Shown: positions 1 through 13,400 of the stretch, one piece after another | Numbering within the stretch: the first letter of the stretch is position 1 | How the letters are laid out: the number at the start of each line of letters is the position of its first letter | NCBI RefSeq assembly: GCF_964340395.1 | Contig: NC_135550.1 | Coordinates: forward strand, 7,608,101 to 7,672,100 | Origin: Glandiceps talaboti | Lineage: Eukaryota > Hemichordata > Enteropneusta > Spengelidae | Direction: 5' to 3' | DNA length: 64,000 nucleotides | Made by a program: the position numbers and the translations under genes | Notes under the pieces: generated by a model | What the model saw: only the letters and a program-made list of their open reading frames with translations | The model's database searches: none | Told to the model about the DNA's origin: nothing

Positions 1-2687
1 ATATTTGAATGTAAATTTTGCTAGTCTGTACATATAAATAATAATGAAAGCCAGCGTTTTTTTTTTTCAAACCTTGAAAGTTATTGATGACAATGGCAAG
101 GTTGTCACTATATAGGGAGAAGACAAGGTGTATGTCATAAATCACTGCTATGTATGGAGATTTCAATTTTGATATTCATTAGAAAAAGTGGACAAAGTGA
201 CAAGTCTCCTAGACAGCTGCATAACTATTGATCTCTGCAGAGGGGGAGTTACCATAGATTTCGATAAGTAGTTATTGTAAATAAGAAGTCAAATTACATG
301 ATGTACGTGTCGTCATACCAAATCAAATTTGTTCATAATCTTCAAGTTTTAGGTTTCCATTCATTTTCATTTACTCCAATCCTAGAATATCTCATCTTGT
401 AGTCTTCAGTGTGAAGGACTTTGAACTACCGGGGTAAGTTAGGTTGTTGTAAATTGTATTATGTGTACCAACAATTCATGTAGCCGGATTGGACATTTAT
501 GTGTTAAACCCTGTACAAGCTAAGTTGAATGTATTCAAGCAAAAAAATACAGGATTTATACCCTGGTCATTCTTTGTCACAGCAATGCGTGTCTACGACA
601 TTGGTTCTTTTATTCATTCAGCTGAAGAAAATATTAGCGACATCACAAGGGGCCCCCTGTCAATATGAGTCAAAGACAAATAGTTACAAATATTCTGACT
701 GAATGAAAAACAATTATCGTACAGTAATTTAATCATACCTGCATAAGTGTGATTTGGAAACTTGTAGCCCAGAAACTTGGCAATTTGGCTCAACATACTT
801 GCTCATTTTGGCAACCAACATAGTCAAGCCAGATAACCAAGTCCCTGGCCTACAACATTTTAGGAAAATAGAGAATGTGTTGACTTAAATTTTGATACCC
901 CTAGAATTAATAATGTAACTGTATGTTCAAATGAAAATTCATCATATTATATTGTCACGACATCAAACATCTTGTATTGTTGGTTTGAATGTGTATAACT
1001 GAGCTTATTTATGCATGGAGTGAACGTAATATTTGAGAGATAGCAAAAACTTTCTCTGCAAACCTTGACAGATTCTAAAGTCTACATTTGCTGTAGCAAG
1101 CAACCTACTTTTCAATATACACAGTTGGCAGATACATTTATGTACCAGATTTGTAGATAACCACTGTGTAGACGTATTATTTGGCATGTATTTGACAACC
1201 CATACCCATGTAGTTGTATCGCTTGACAGGTCTTGACAACCCATGTAGTCGGACTGACAATTTATACGACCCTTGGCACATTCATGACAAAGTTTCAGGT
1301 TGGTTGGTTTATTAGTAGATGGGTGGTGACACTCCGAGGACATGACTTGGCAATGATTTGTGATGGGAAAACTAATGTCATAGTTCATCATAGTTAAATC
1401 ATAGTCGGTAATTATAGGAAAGTGGAAAGTGAAGTATTTTCAGACGCTTTGATAAATGGCAGGTTCCATTGATGCGAGAATTAGGTGCGCTGTGCCAAAA
1501 TTTTGGACCCTGTAAATGTACACGGTCTAGATATGGTGAAGTTGGTAGGAACGTTAGTAGCCTAGGGTAAAGTCTACCAGTCTCACTACACTACATATAT
1601 ACACAACATTTCAAAATTATTTCAAATTCTGCAACGTCAATTATTTTATAGGTATTGAGTTATTATATGTACTCTATCCATTAATTTCATCTTTGTTACA
1701 TTCTTTGAACAAGATAAAGTTATTTGCTGACAGAGATCAGGTATATTCATATCCCTGTGTGCTAAGTGCCAAATGCTTTTCCTTTGTGACAGTATTCACA
1801 TCCAGGGGTATTGAAATTGAATGTCATTCTACCTCATGATACAAATTGACGGCACACAATTTTCATAAAATCCGTATACAACTAAAAGTAATATTATATC
1901 ATACATCTCAATACAACATCTTTCAGACGATAAAGTCATTTATGAAAATTTCTTCTCGCCAGTCAAAAAATGTCTTGGCAGCTCATCCCAAATTTTTTGC
2001 CAACTTCTTGTCAGCATTGTCAGGGGTATACTAGTACAATGGACTATTGTTGTGTTGTGTGTTGAACTGTTCATGTATTTAAACTATGAACCCAGGGTCC
2101 ATAAACATTCACTCTATAAAAGCGATATCAGCTGAATGTTTAAACCCTGAATAGTTTCATTTTGGTGTGTCTCTACTTCTGATAAACCTTGCTAGATTCT
2201 AGATTGTGTGTGTATGTATTTTGATGAGATTTTTGTGCGTATCTACTCCACCCATGATAAACCTGTTGCGTCCACTCCATCTAATGACATACCATCAATA
2301 CATACCGGTCCATCATATATACATTTGTAATGGTAACCTTTTGAACTGTTTGATAAGATAATGAGAGAGATGTTATCAGCTAGTACACATGACAGTTTGT
2401 TGTGATTATGAGATCAGGCTGTTACTGATTGTGTTACCTTGAATTGTATAATCTTATATCCTTGGTTCTTGTAATACTTGTAATACATCATACGCAAACT
2501 GCATGTTGTTCGCAGTGTGTTCTCTATATAATGCATTGCTGCCAAAAGGTTTCTTGTGGTACACAATAACTTTGCATTCTCTCATCTCAGACCATGTGGT
2601 GATTGACTCACAAACACTATGCCCTCTATCATCAGTTTGTGAATGATGTACCATTGGTGCACAGTAATTTCATAAACCACCAAAATG
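1..2687. other. Upstream flank or upstream intron, no gene recognised
   Basis: AT-rich, no coding region recognised on either strand. The longest open stretch (minus strand, about 1005-1391) has no recognisable domain or splice context. No core promoter could be supported. The acceptor at 4365 implies that an unidentified 5' exon and promoter lie here or further upstream. Confidence 0.5.
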
Positions 2688-3360
2688 TACTGTCAAGGCA
2701 GTATGACAAGTCAGATAGCCAAGTCACTGGGTTATACTGTCAAGTCAGATAGCCAAGTCACTGGGTTATACTGTCAAGGCAGATAGTCAAGTCTCTGGGC
2801 TGTATTGTCAAGTCAGATAGCCAAGTGTCTGGGCTATACTGTCAAGGCAGTATGTCAAGTCAGATAGCCAAGTCTCTGGGTTATACTGTCAAGTCAGATA
2901 GCCAAGTCACTGGGCTGTACTGTCAAGGCAGTATGTCAAGTCAGAGAGCCAAGTCTTTGGGCTATACTGTCAAGTCAGTATGTCAAGTCAAATAGTCAAG
3001 TTTCTGGGCTATACTGTCAAGTCAGTATGTCAAGTCAGATAGCTAAGTCTCTGGGATATACTGTCAAGTCAGTATGTCAAGTCAGATAGCTAAGTCTCTG
3101 GGATATACTGTCAAGTCAGTATGTCAAGTCAGATAGCCAAGTCTACGGGCTATTATACTGTCAAGTCAGTATGTCTGTCAGATAGCCAAGTCTCTGGGCT
3201 ATACTGTCAAGCCACTATGTCAAGTTAGATAGCCAAGTCTCTGGGCTATACTGTCAAGTCAGATAGCCAAGTCACTGGGCTGTACTGTCAAGTCAGATAG
3301 CCAAGTGTCTGGGCTATACTGTCAAGTCAGTATGTCAAGTTAGATAGCCAAGTGTGTGGA
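2688..3360. repeat. Minisatellite, about 47-bp basic unit with 31/62-bp variants
   Basis: The phrases CTGTCAAGTCAGTATGTCAA, GTCAGATAGCCAAGTC and TCTGGGCTATA recur about 14 times over 670 bp, with whole sub-blocks gained or lost between copies. GTCAAGTCAG and GATAGCCAAGTC are the most constant parts. No coding potential. Confidence 0.95.
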
Positions 3361-4365
3361 CTAGGATTATTAGTGTTGATTCAGCTAGAATCTACCATGG
3401 ACTGAAAGATTCATCTTTGTTGTTGCCCCTGTTGTTAATCATTCACTAAACACAATGAATGTCCATACCAATGAATTTTTTAGTCTAACTTTATCAAGGA
3501 ATAACTATAACAAATTATCATTAGTTATAATTGTAGATTGTGACACTTGCTATGAAAACCTGCCTGAAATGTAAAACTTTTCATACACAAGTTCTTTTTG
3601 TCTATGTCCACACTTTTGATTGGGAAACACATGTTTCGAACAATTCACTTGTCCTTTTTCAGTGTCTAACTGGATCTGACAGAATGATCCAAATTTTGCT
3701 GGAGGTGTTGAGTATTAAAATTGGAGGTGTGAAATAGTTGTGTATGAATCATACTCATAGTACTTACAATGATGAACATACCTAGTCACTTATTAAACCT
3801 TTTATAGTCTCATATGATATTTTCATAATGTAGTGGGAAAAAAATCATGAATATATCACCAGTAGAGAATTAAATTGAAACTCAACAATCCACATTGTGT
3901 AATTATGGGAAGTACTAGAAGTTAGTTATTGGGATTGAAGCCCCCCTCCCCCCCCCCCCTTCCATTCCCTCTGCCCCCTCCCCTCCCCCTTCCCTTCCTT
4001 CTCCCCTTTGTTTGTCAACTTGACATTCTTGTTAACCATGTCATACTGATTAGTAACTCATTCGATACCCACCAGTTTGGTTGCATCAATCGCAATCACA
4101 TTTTAATATTTATAATATGACTATTTGCTGTTAGTTCATAGTTACCCCTTTATTTACACCTTCACCTTCAGTGCGAGTAAAATATTGAGGTGATTTGTTT
4201 TACAGATGAGTGCATATAACAAGTAGATATACAAGATCAACTACAGAGTAATACAAGTTGAATAAGATACCAAATACTCAAGTCATTATGTAAACTGCTA
4301 CTGTGACAGTAATCTCACCTTGAAAATGTTTGTTTCTGATATACTATCTTTCTCTGTAATTTTAG
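3361..4365. other. Non-coding stretch with a C-rich tract
   Basis: No gene seen. A strongly strand-asymmetric polypyrimidine/C tract (about 3941-4007, runs of C interrupted by T) could form unusual DNA structures. The last part forms the polypyrimidine tract and acceptor of LYST exon 1. Confidence 0.6.
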
Positions 4366-4410
4366 GAAAAACGTGATAGATTGGAAGAATTCCTACATTT
4401 ATTTTTAGTG
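4366..4410 (+). other. LYST: Probable 5' UTR part of exon 1
   Basis: This is the stretch between the 3' splice site at 4365 and the proposed ATG. It contains no stop in the coding frame, so it could instead be coding if the true start is upstream. The acceptor implies at least one more upstream exon, which I could not identify in 1-4365. Confidence 0.5.
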
Positions 4411-4457
4411 ATGGCAGCTGATACTACCAGTACTCATGAAGATCTAAGAGACTTCAG
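4411..4457 (+). CDS. LYST: LYST exon 1 (likely start codon)
   Basis: The exon has a good 3' splice site (pyrimidine-rich, TTTTAG at 4360-4365) and a donor CAG|GTAAAC at 4458, so it runs from 4366. ATG at 4411 has G at -3 and G at +4, a strong Kozak context. It reads MAADTTSTHEDLRDF and ends in phase 2 (AG). Joined to T at 7269 this makes Ser and continues straight into the conserved LYST N-terminus. The 45 nt before the ATG are also open and in frame, so translation could begin in an unseen upstream exon. Vertebrate LYST likewise has only a short stretch before LAREFL, which favours this start. Confidence 0.72.
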
Positions 4458-7400
4458 GTAAACTGTACCGTAATATCAATGTTTTGTCGTATCAACTCAC
4501 TCAGGATATCTTTCTTTAAAGTGGCCATTTGGATGAGGGATTTGGTATTTATTTTTTGATTTTTGAATTTATAAATCAATTTTAGCATGGCTTCCTACTT
4601 GCAAAATCAATGTGAAACAATATAAACTGAAGTCTGTGTTTGTTACTCAATTCAGTGCAAAAAGGTCAAAAGTGTGTAAAAAGTTTGTTATAACAAACTT
4701 TTTACACATTTATCAATCTTCTGCAATTTATTGAGTTATAAACAAGGACTTGGCATATATTGTTTCACATTTTTTTTTTCAAGTACAAAGCCATGGTAAA
4801 ATTGATTTATAAATTAAAAATCTGAAATAAATACCCAATCCTCATCCATATGATCTGACAGATATTTGGCTTGGTTTTCAGTGAAGAACGAAAATGGTAA
4901 TGTAGTGTCAAATTTATCTATGTAAGCAATCATTCAATTATGATAGTTTTACTCGGTAGACAACTTACCTATGGCCAGTGATTAACAAATCTAGGTTGTG
5001 AAACTGGGTTCTGACCGAATGATCACCTTTGCTTGATAAAGTAGGGCACAGAGTTGTTCTTCAGTATGTCATCTTACACTTTAACAATGTTGACTAACTT
5101 TATGCTATAATTACTGTAATCTAGATAAACTTTATAGAGGTCGTCAACATCACATGAAAACAAAGACAGTACCATGCAGTCTATCAAATCTATTAATCTC
5201 TATCTAACTATTTAACTTTATTTGAATAATTTATAGTATGCTAAAGATATAGTTAGACATTTCCAATTCACCATTTTTAGCACAACTGAACTTGTTCAGT
5301 AGTGCTATAGGGATCGCCCGGCGTCTGTCTGTCTGTCTGTGTGTGTGGATGTGTGTGTGTGTGTAAACAACTTAAAGTCAAAAACCGCTGAACCGATTGC
5401 CACGATATTTGGTGGGTCCATTACTTTGGGTGTCTAGTTGGGAAATTGTTCAAATCAAAATGATCACATCACAGGTGTGTGATTTGGGTCAAAAAATGTG
5501 ATTTTTGGTCAAAAAACTTAAACTCAGAAACTACTGGGCAGATCGGTGCGAAATTTGGTGGGAACATTCTTAAGGGGGTGTAAAGTAAGATTTGTTCATG
5601 ACGGGATGATTCCATCAGTGATATGCAAATTAGGGCTAAAAATGTGTCTTTTTGGTTAAAAATCTATAATTCTAAAACTACTGAGCAGATTGGGCTGAAA
5701 TTTAATGGGAATGTATCTAGGGATGTATGGACGAAGAAATATTAAGCATACCATGATTCCATGAGTGATATGCAAATTAGGTGTAAAAATGTTCATTTTT
5801 GGTCAAAAACTTATATCTCAAAAAGTACTTGGTCAATTAGTCTGAAACTTGGCGAGATGTTTCTGAAACTGTTATTCTGCAGATTTTCTTAAAAACATTT
5901 TGACAAAATTGGCCCTAGCCACCATGACCACGCCCTTTAGCAACAACCAAATGGCAGTATATTTTGGTCAAATAACAACATCATCTGGTAAGCAAGTGAG
6001 TAAACATTCAAAAAATGTATGCAAATACCCTAGCAACCATGACCACGCCCATAGCAACAGCCAAACGGTGGTGTATTTCACAAAGATAACAACAGGGTTT
6101 AATAGATAATTGAATAAACATCCAAAAAATGTATGTAAATTTGCATAGCAACAAGACCACGCCCATAACAACAGCCAAATAATCACGTATATTGCAAAGA
6201 TAACAACAGGAATAGAAAGACAGATGAATAAACATTCAGAAAATGTATGCAAATACCCTAGTAACCATGACCACGCCCATAGCAACAGCCAAACGGTGGT
6301 GTATTTCACAAAGATAACAACAGGGTTTAATAGACAATTGAATAAACATTCAAAAAATGTATGTAAATTTTCCTAGCAACAAGACCACGCCCATAGCAAC
6401 AGCCAAATGATCACGTATATTGCAAAGACAATATCAGGAATTCATACACAAGTGAACAAAAACATACACAAATGTATGCAAATATATCTAACAACATGAC
6501 CACGCCCATAGCAACAGCCAAATGATAGCATTTATCGTAAAGATAGCAACATGGTTGGATAGGCAACTGGATAGTTATTCAGCAAATAAACACCTATTGT
6601 TAGCATAGACTAGCATATGGATAAACATTTTTAAAAACTACAGTTGTGCTACAACGCCATTGGCGGTATTTTTCTCTGCAATATTGCAATTTCTCTGTAA
6701 TTTATAATGACACTTGTAATGTCACTATACTATCGGTAGAGCAGAGAGTCCACTTCGATTAGTGTTCATAGTTTCAATATTGTTTTTTCTTTGCTCTACC
6801 CCAGTAATGATACCAGATGTGTCTATAACCATCCTAGCTAGGGACTTCGTGTCTGACGTTCATAATTTCAGTACGGTTTGTCTTTGTTTTTTAGTGATAT
6901 CCAGTAATGGTACCATACCATGTAGTGTGTGGTCACAGAGTTCCACTGTCATTAGTATTGAAAATTCCAATAGTTTTCTCTTTGCAGTACACCGGTAATG
7001 ATACCAGCAGTGTGTGTTACCTCATACCAGAGAGTTTCCACCAGATGTTCATAGTTCTATTCTTTCTTTGCTATATGTACCCCAGTAATGATACCGCTAG
7101 TGTTTGTAACTTCATAGACAGATCCCCTCTGATGTCGATAGCTTTAATTCTGTTTTCTCTTTGCTATACCCCAGTAGCCATACCAACTGTGTCTATACCA
7201 TCCCTGTACGAGAGTTTCCACCTTGTGTTCACAGTTTCAATACTGTTTTTCTCCTTACTATCCCGTAGTAATGATACCAGTAGTGTGTGTAACATCTTAG
7301 CCAGAGAGTTTCTGTCTGATGTCCATAATTGCTGTACTAGTAGTGAATGTAGTAATGGTGATACCAGTCTTCTTATGAACTACCTCCTACACCAAAGAGG

Positions 7401-10400
7401 ATGGCTTCTACTGAATGCACTCAATAACTTAGTTACACAGGTAAGGTGTATTTTCTACTGTATTGATATTCAGTAGTCAGTCTAGAAAATAGCCAGTATT
7501 AAAGGGACACAAGCTGACTTTAAACGTGTTTGGGCATAGTTTATGCTGCACATTAGTGTATGTAAGGGTACCTAAAACGTTAAACTGAGACCATGAATGG
7601 AGAGTCTCAGTTTGCAAAAAAATAGTCATCTGAAATCAGTCTCAGAAGGTTAGAAATCACCATCTGAGACCAGTCTCAGTTTGCAAAAAAACATCACTCT
7701 GAGACCAGTCTCAGTTTGCAAAAAAACATCAATCTGAGACCAGTCTCAGTTTGCAAAAAACATCAATCTGAGACTAGTCTCACTTCACAAAAAACCATGA
7801 TCTCATACCTCACAAAAAATCATGATCTCATCCCTCATAGAGTCATACCTTTAATACATACATATTTATAAGGTACTCACAGTATTGTACTTACTGGAGC
7901 ACACTTAGCCACCACTTGCAATGAACTGAACTCAAACCTGGTATCAAAAATATAATAACCGATTGGATCCGATGACATAATTTACTATATCATAGTATAT
8001 GTATAAAAAAAAAGTTCAAGAAATCCCAACTATGCAATCAACTATTTAAAAACACCGGAAGACAATTGTAATGTTATACAAAGCATGCATTGACATTAAA
8101 ATAATTTAAAATAGTTTAATCAAGGTTTTTATGCAAGTATTTTCACTTGAGTTAAAAGTTTATAAACTCAGCGTGTGTCACTTTGAATAAGCATGTATGA
8201 TCTTGTAAATGAAAACTTCTACTTACACAGTCAAAAAAATGTTGAAAGCAAATCTAAAACTTTCACCGATGTCTTTGCCAGCATTGCCAGGGGTACAGTA
8301 CTTGAGATTTGATTCCAAACTTTTTTTTTTTAAAACTCTGTGAATTGAATTTTTATTTGTACTATGAACTAACAGTCTGTGAACATTCATTCCTGCATGT
8401 ATGATCTTCTGTAATATATTAATAATATAGTGTTTATTCACCAATATGATCAAATTAAGCTTAAAATAGATACATGTACAGAATATACTTAGCAAAGGGG
8501 ATTTAGAAATAGCAAAGCTAGTCAAGCTTGTAACCCTAGTGACTAACAAACATACTAGACTAGTACTTGTAGGTGTATACATACAACATTACAAATTGCC
8601 ATAGGAACTGTCACAAATAAGAAACATTAAAAAAGAGAAAGATCACAACAAACAATGATGGAACAGAAAAATTGACACATACTAGCATTTATTACATCTC
8701 AAAAGGAATCCCTTGTCTGACTTGCCCCTCAATGACTGCATTAACGGGTGTCATTTTGGGTTTGAATGTCGCTCATTGTACCTTGTTCTCAAGTTATTCA
8801 AAGTGCTCAGAAGTTATTCTTGGTGGTAAATCGGGTCTAAAAGAATGTGATTTTTCATCAAAATGGAATGAAATAATGTTAGTGAAAACTATGTAGCAAT
8901 GTACAGTAGCCATTTTGTGTCTCTTTTTTTGCCACCACTTTTCATGATATTAGTAAATGTATCAAATGATAATCATCTCTTTGGTATGAGAGTAGACATT
9001 CTCAAGTGGTTAGGATTCATCTCTACTTACGTTTCGGTGTCATATGTATTGTGTATTGTGCATATAAAGTTAGTAAAGGTGTTGTACAGAAAAAAGATGC
9101 AAAAGAAGAAAGCGTGACACTCATGAAAAATATTGGGTTTAGTGATGAAATACATCCTGTCAGCTCTATATCGTGTGACCATCACATGATACCCAAACAA
9201 GTATTGGGTCTGGTGATGAAAAACATCCCGTCAGCTGTATGTTGATCACATGACCATCACATGACACTCATACAAGTGTTGGGTCTTGTGATGAAAAACA
9301 TGCCCATTACATGACAATTGATAATCTAAGTTAGTAATAATATGAGGCACTAGTGCAAGTGAAAGTAGAGGTTTAATTGTTGTAATAAGTTGATTAACAC
9401 ACATGCATTTACTAATTGGTGAATATTTTATGTTTTGGCAACAAACCAACATGTGTTGTAGTCATGGACTTATGTAAAGACCAAGGCAGTGGTGAATCAG
9501 ATCACTGCATTTTCAAGTCACATTCTATAGAATAGATGAAAATGAAAAAAATCAAAAAAATTTAAGATAGAAAAAGTAGCAGTATAGTACAATGTAAATA
9601 ACTAGTCTGTAAGATACAACATGTAGAGCAATCCAGTCAGTTACCACTTCATGTCTGCTGATTATGACTGAACAACATAACAAATTGTACAGTCTAAATG
9701 AGTTGCCAACCCTTCACGTACTAGGTAGACTTTTTCACTTAATATATTTAATGGTGATAGGATTTGCGATCCTTACGAAACACAAACAGTTCAAATGTCA
9801 GTTGAAAATTCAAATTCAACTTCCACACACACAGGAACTTTTGTAAAATTTGTATGACTGTGCATGTGTGTGCATGTGTGTGTGTGTGTGTACATGTACA
9901 CATGTGTGTCTGTAATATGTATGCATGCGTGTGTGTGTGTGTGTGTGTGTGTGCATGCATACATATTGTGCATACATGCATGTGTGAGTGTGAGTACATG
10001 TATGCATGAGTGTGAGAGTGTATATACCAAACAAGAATCTACTGAATGTAAAGTTGACAATATAGTGTTCACAAAATTGTTGTTATAGCCAGCAGATATC
10101 ACATGAGGATAGGCGAGTCAATACTTAACGAGTATCACATATACAATAGGATAGGCAAAGTGTACATTTGTATAGGGTTGGCAATTGTAAGGAAATCTCT
10201 CACAAAAAGCATGTGATGTGTTGGAAGGATTCCAAGGTCAACAAGTTATACAAGCATGTAGGAAATTGTGTAAGAGTGACGAGGAAGTGGAACAACATGA
10301 TCAGGTGTATAAACCATCATCTACATTTTTACACACATGGATGCAATGAACCAAACCATTCAAGAGATTAGTGACGGAAAGGCTCAAGCAAGGTATAATT

Positions 10401-13400
10401 GAAGTTAAAGTTTATGGAATTGTTGTGGTAAAAGCAATTACCCAAGAGTTGCTGACCTGACAGTCTGTAGAGTATGTTGTATATATACTTTGGTCGTATA
10501 CTATTACAATACTTACAAGTGAGTAACACTGATACAGAGTTTGTATATGACTGTTTAAAATGAGTGAACTTAAAATGAGTGAATTACCAGACGGGTACGT
10601 AATTATGCTGATTTCTGTGAAAGGTTGTAAGCCATGTATATGTAGGTCATTCATCACGATATATAACCAGAAGTGTTATAGCGAACCCTGATATTTTGCT
10701 CGTTTGACATTTGTGTTATTGACTTTGGCCCCGATGTTGTGAGTGTGTAATTTTACAAAGTCAAGAATTTTCCAAGTTGAGATACAATCTTTTAATAGTA
10801 AAGTACTTGCTAGGGCTGTAGTGATTTCAACCTGTTATAGTGAAGATAGAACAGAGTGACCTACATTTTCTGTGCACTCATGTGAGTGTACATTATTACA
10901 CGTCTTTCACTAAAACCTGGGCATTCAATCCAAGTGTATTACTAACATTGACACAGCATTGATAAAATGTAATGAGGCATACCATAGCAGTATTACCGGT
11001 AGTTTGAATGTATTGGGACAGAGAGTATACACCTGACTAGACCTATTGTGCTGAGATATCAGTGTCCATACATGTCATCATCTTGGATGAGACAGCCAGG
11101 TTGATGTTCAACTTAAATGCTCACTATGCCATGAAACAGGTAGAGTTTTGATTTGTCTGTTTGTTTGTATGACCCAGCCGATCCTTGTCAAAGTTCAACT
11201 AAGGTCATCAAATGATAACCAGGGTAGATATGAACATGAAGTATTGTACATTGTGTTGAGTTGTGATGATCGCCATGTTATCAGCAGGGCAGGGGTTTGT
11301 GTATAACTGTCCTCAAAAGACTACGATATGACTGAAATAGGATTGTTATAGCTGGCGTTGATAGTAGGCGTTTACATTGACAGAAGGTTGTAGGAAAAGT
11401 AGTCGTATCGGTCAAATGATTACAGTCCTGGTGATGCTGTACGGATATATAGTTGCAGGTATGTATGCATTGCATGCGTTCATGTACGTATGTTGTATTT
11501 TGGTTGTTTACTGCTACCTGGTTAATGGTTGGAAACCCCACCCAATGTGCAGCTCTCATTCACCCGCTGGCATCTTAGTATAAAAAAACAAACTGTTCTG
11601 AACATGATGATGCAACATAATACAATCACTAACTAAGACATGGGACATTGATATGTTTCTGTACAAACAATGGTGCAATCTCTAAAACATTGGATATTGG
11701 TTTGTTGACTGGGAACACAGACTTGGTGATGTTTCCAAAAATAGGGAGACCGTGATGTTTTGCATTTTATTTTTTAGAAGAATTGAGAGCCTAGCATCTG
11801 TCTTTTCTGATACATCAACCAGATGTACACAGTCAAGTAATTTCAACTGAAGAACTATCAATATTGGTAAATGAGACTACATGTACTCAGTTATACCAGA
11901 AATATTATCATGTATTTTGTAATCAACATCAGTCAATCAAACAACCTATGTCTATCTTTCTCTGATCTAGTTATCAAATATTTATAAGTGTTTGTGTTAC
12001 AGTTCAACAGTTGAATTACTGCTCTACTAAATATTTATATAGTGCAGTCACCGGAAAAAAGTATGACAGCTAGGAGAACTGTGGTATAACACATGATACT
12101 ATGGTCACATGCAAGTATTGAAAGATATGTTCCTGACTCTGGCTTGGTGTCAAGAGCTTCTTGAAATTAGAACACCAAGACAATTCAGTCGTTGGGCTAG
12201 TTTAACCCTGACACTAGCCCCATCTACACGTAGGTCGTCCTACCTGAAGCAGTCCCAAGTCCTACCTGGGGTAGGATAGATTTGTGTCTACACGTAGGAA
12301 GGTTACAGCGTGGATGTCGCACCTTCTGTCCTGACAGTCATAGGACGAAGTCAGGAGGGTTTCAGGAAACCTCTCAAAGGTGTCCTAAGTCAGGACGCTT
12401 TCAGGACAGGTTCAGGACGCGTTTGCGTCTACACAGGCTTCAAACTATCCTGAATCCTACCTCAGGTAGGATTTTTAGTGCCGTGTAGATCTGTATTTAT
12501 CACTTTTCTCTCTAAGGATTTTTGAGATTGAGGATTAATGTAGTGCCACCTGAAGGGTTACACGGTCTTGCACTGCCACAGGAGGACGGTCCAGATGGGC
12601 TGTCAGATATTAAAAAATAAAGATCATCTTGTGACACCAGACTGAAAGATTCATAGCACAGGTTTTATTTTTAGTTATGCACTAAACACAAATGAGCCAT
12701 TTAATATGGGAGTGTCCACAATTGTGAATCTTTCAATCTTTGTACAAATTTAATTGACTGTGTAGTAACCCTACTGCTGTATTTCAATACCCAAAACATC
12801 TTGACCCACTCTGGCCCAGATAAAGAATTAATCCACGCAAATGTTTGATTTTGCATTCATGGAAGATACAAAGGATTATTTTGGGCAGGGCAGAAACACA
12901 TTAAATTTATTGTCTCTGTTTTCTATTGTCAAAATAGTTGATGGGGATGACATTTACGGTTCTTTCTTTTTTCATAGGGATCATTCCGATGTTTAGAAAT
13001 TATGAATAATGTCCTCATATGACATGAAAACGAGACATTCATCTCCACCTTAACCCCCACAACCATGGTTGTAATGACTAACATTGACAAAATCAACATG
13101 TCGTCAGCAATTAGGGCACAAAAGATGGTCAGTGGCCTCTTGCATTCAGACACAACACTTTGGGTCATACTAAACATTTATTTGCGGTGTATATCATCTC
13201 TAGTACTGCAACAAAACCTATATTTGCCTATAAGCCATGTCAAAACTATTCATAGTGGTTCTTTAGCTGTTTTGGTAAGTCTTCACTGTGTGGTCTAATC
13301 TGCAGGTACACCACAATAACCTCACTGTGATATTAACTCCTTACCAATTTGAATGTACTTTATTTTTGAATCAATTCATAAAATCAAATTCCACTGAAGC

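Noticed and set aside
1005-1391. 128-codon minus-strand open frame
   Set aside because: No recognisable motif, AT-rich context and no splice sites or neighbours to support it. Such lengths are expected by chance in 64 kb.
2688-3360. CRISPR-like array of regular repeats
   Set aside because: Repeats and spacers are not distinct, the spacers are themselves repeated, and the setting is an animal genome. It is a minisatellite. The same applies to the arrays at 15.2, 21.3, 28.5 and 44.4 kb.
5968-6309. Minus-strand frame with repeated Leu/Trp-rich segments (transmembrane-like)
   Set aside because: It falls wholly inside the 115-bp tandem units of the composite element, so the repetition is of DNA origin.
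6907-7268. Open frame upstream of LYST exon 2 as an N-terminal extension
   Set aside because: It consists of degenerate copies of the exon border with internal pyrimidine tracts and acceptors. The exon 1 join at 7269 restores frame and the conserved start, so this is intron.
9748-10102. Cys/His/Thr-rich frames that look like metal-binding repeats
   Set aside because: They are translations of a TG/CA microsatellite.
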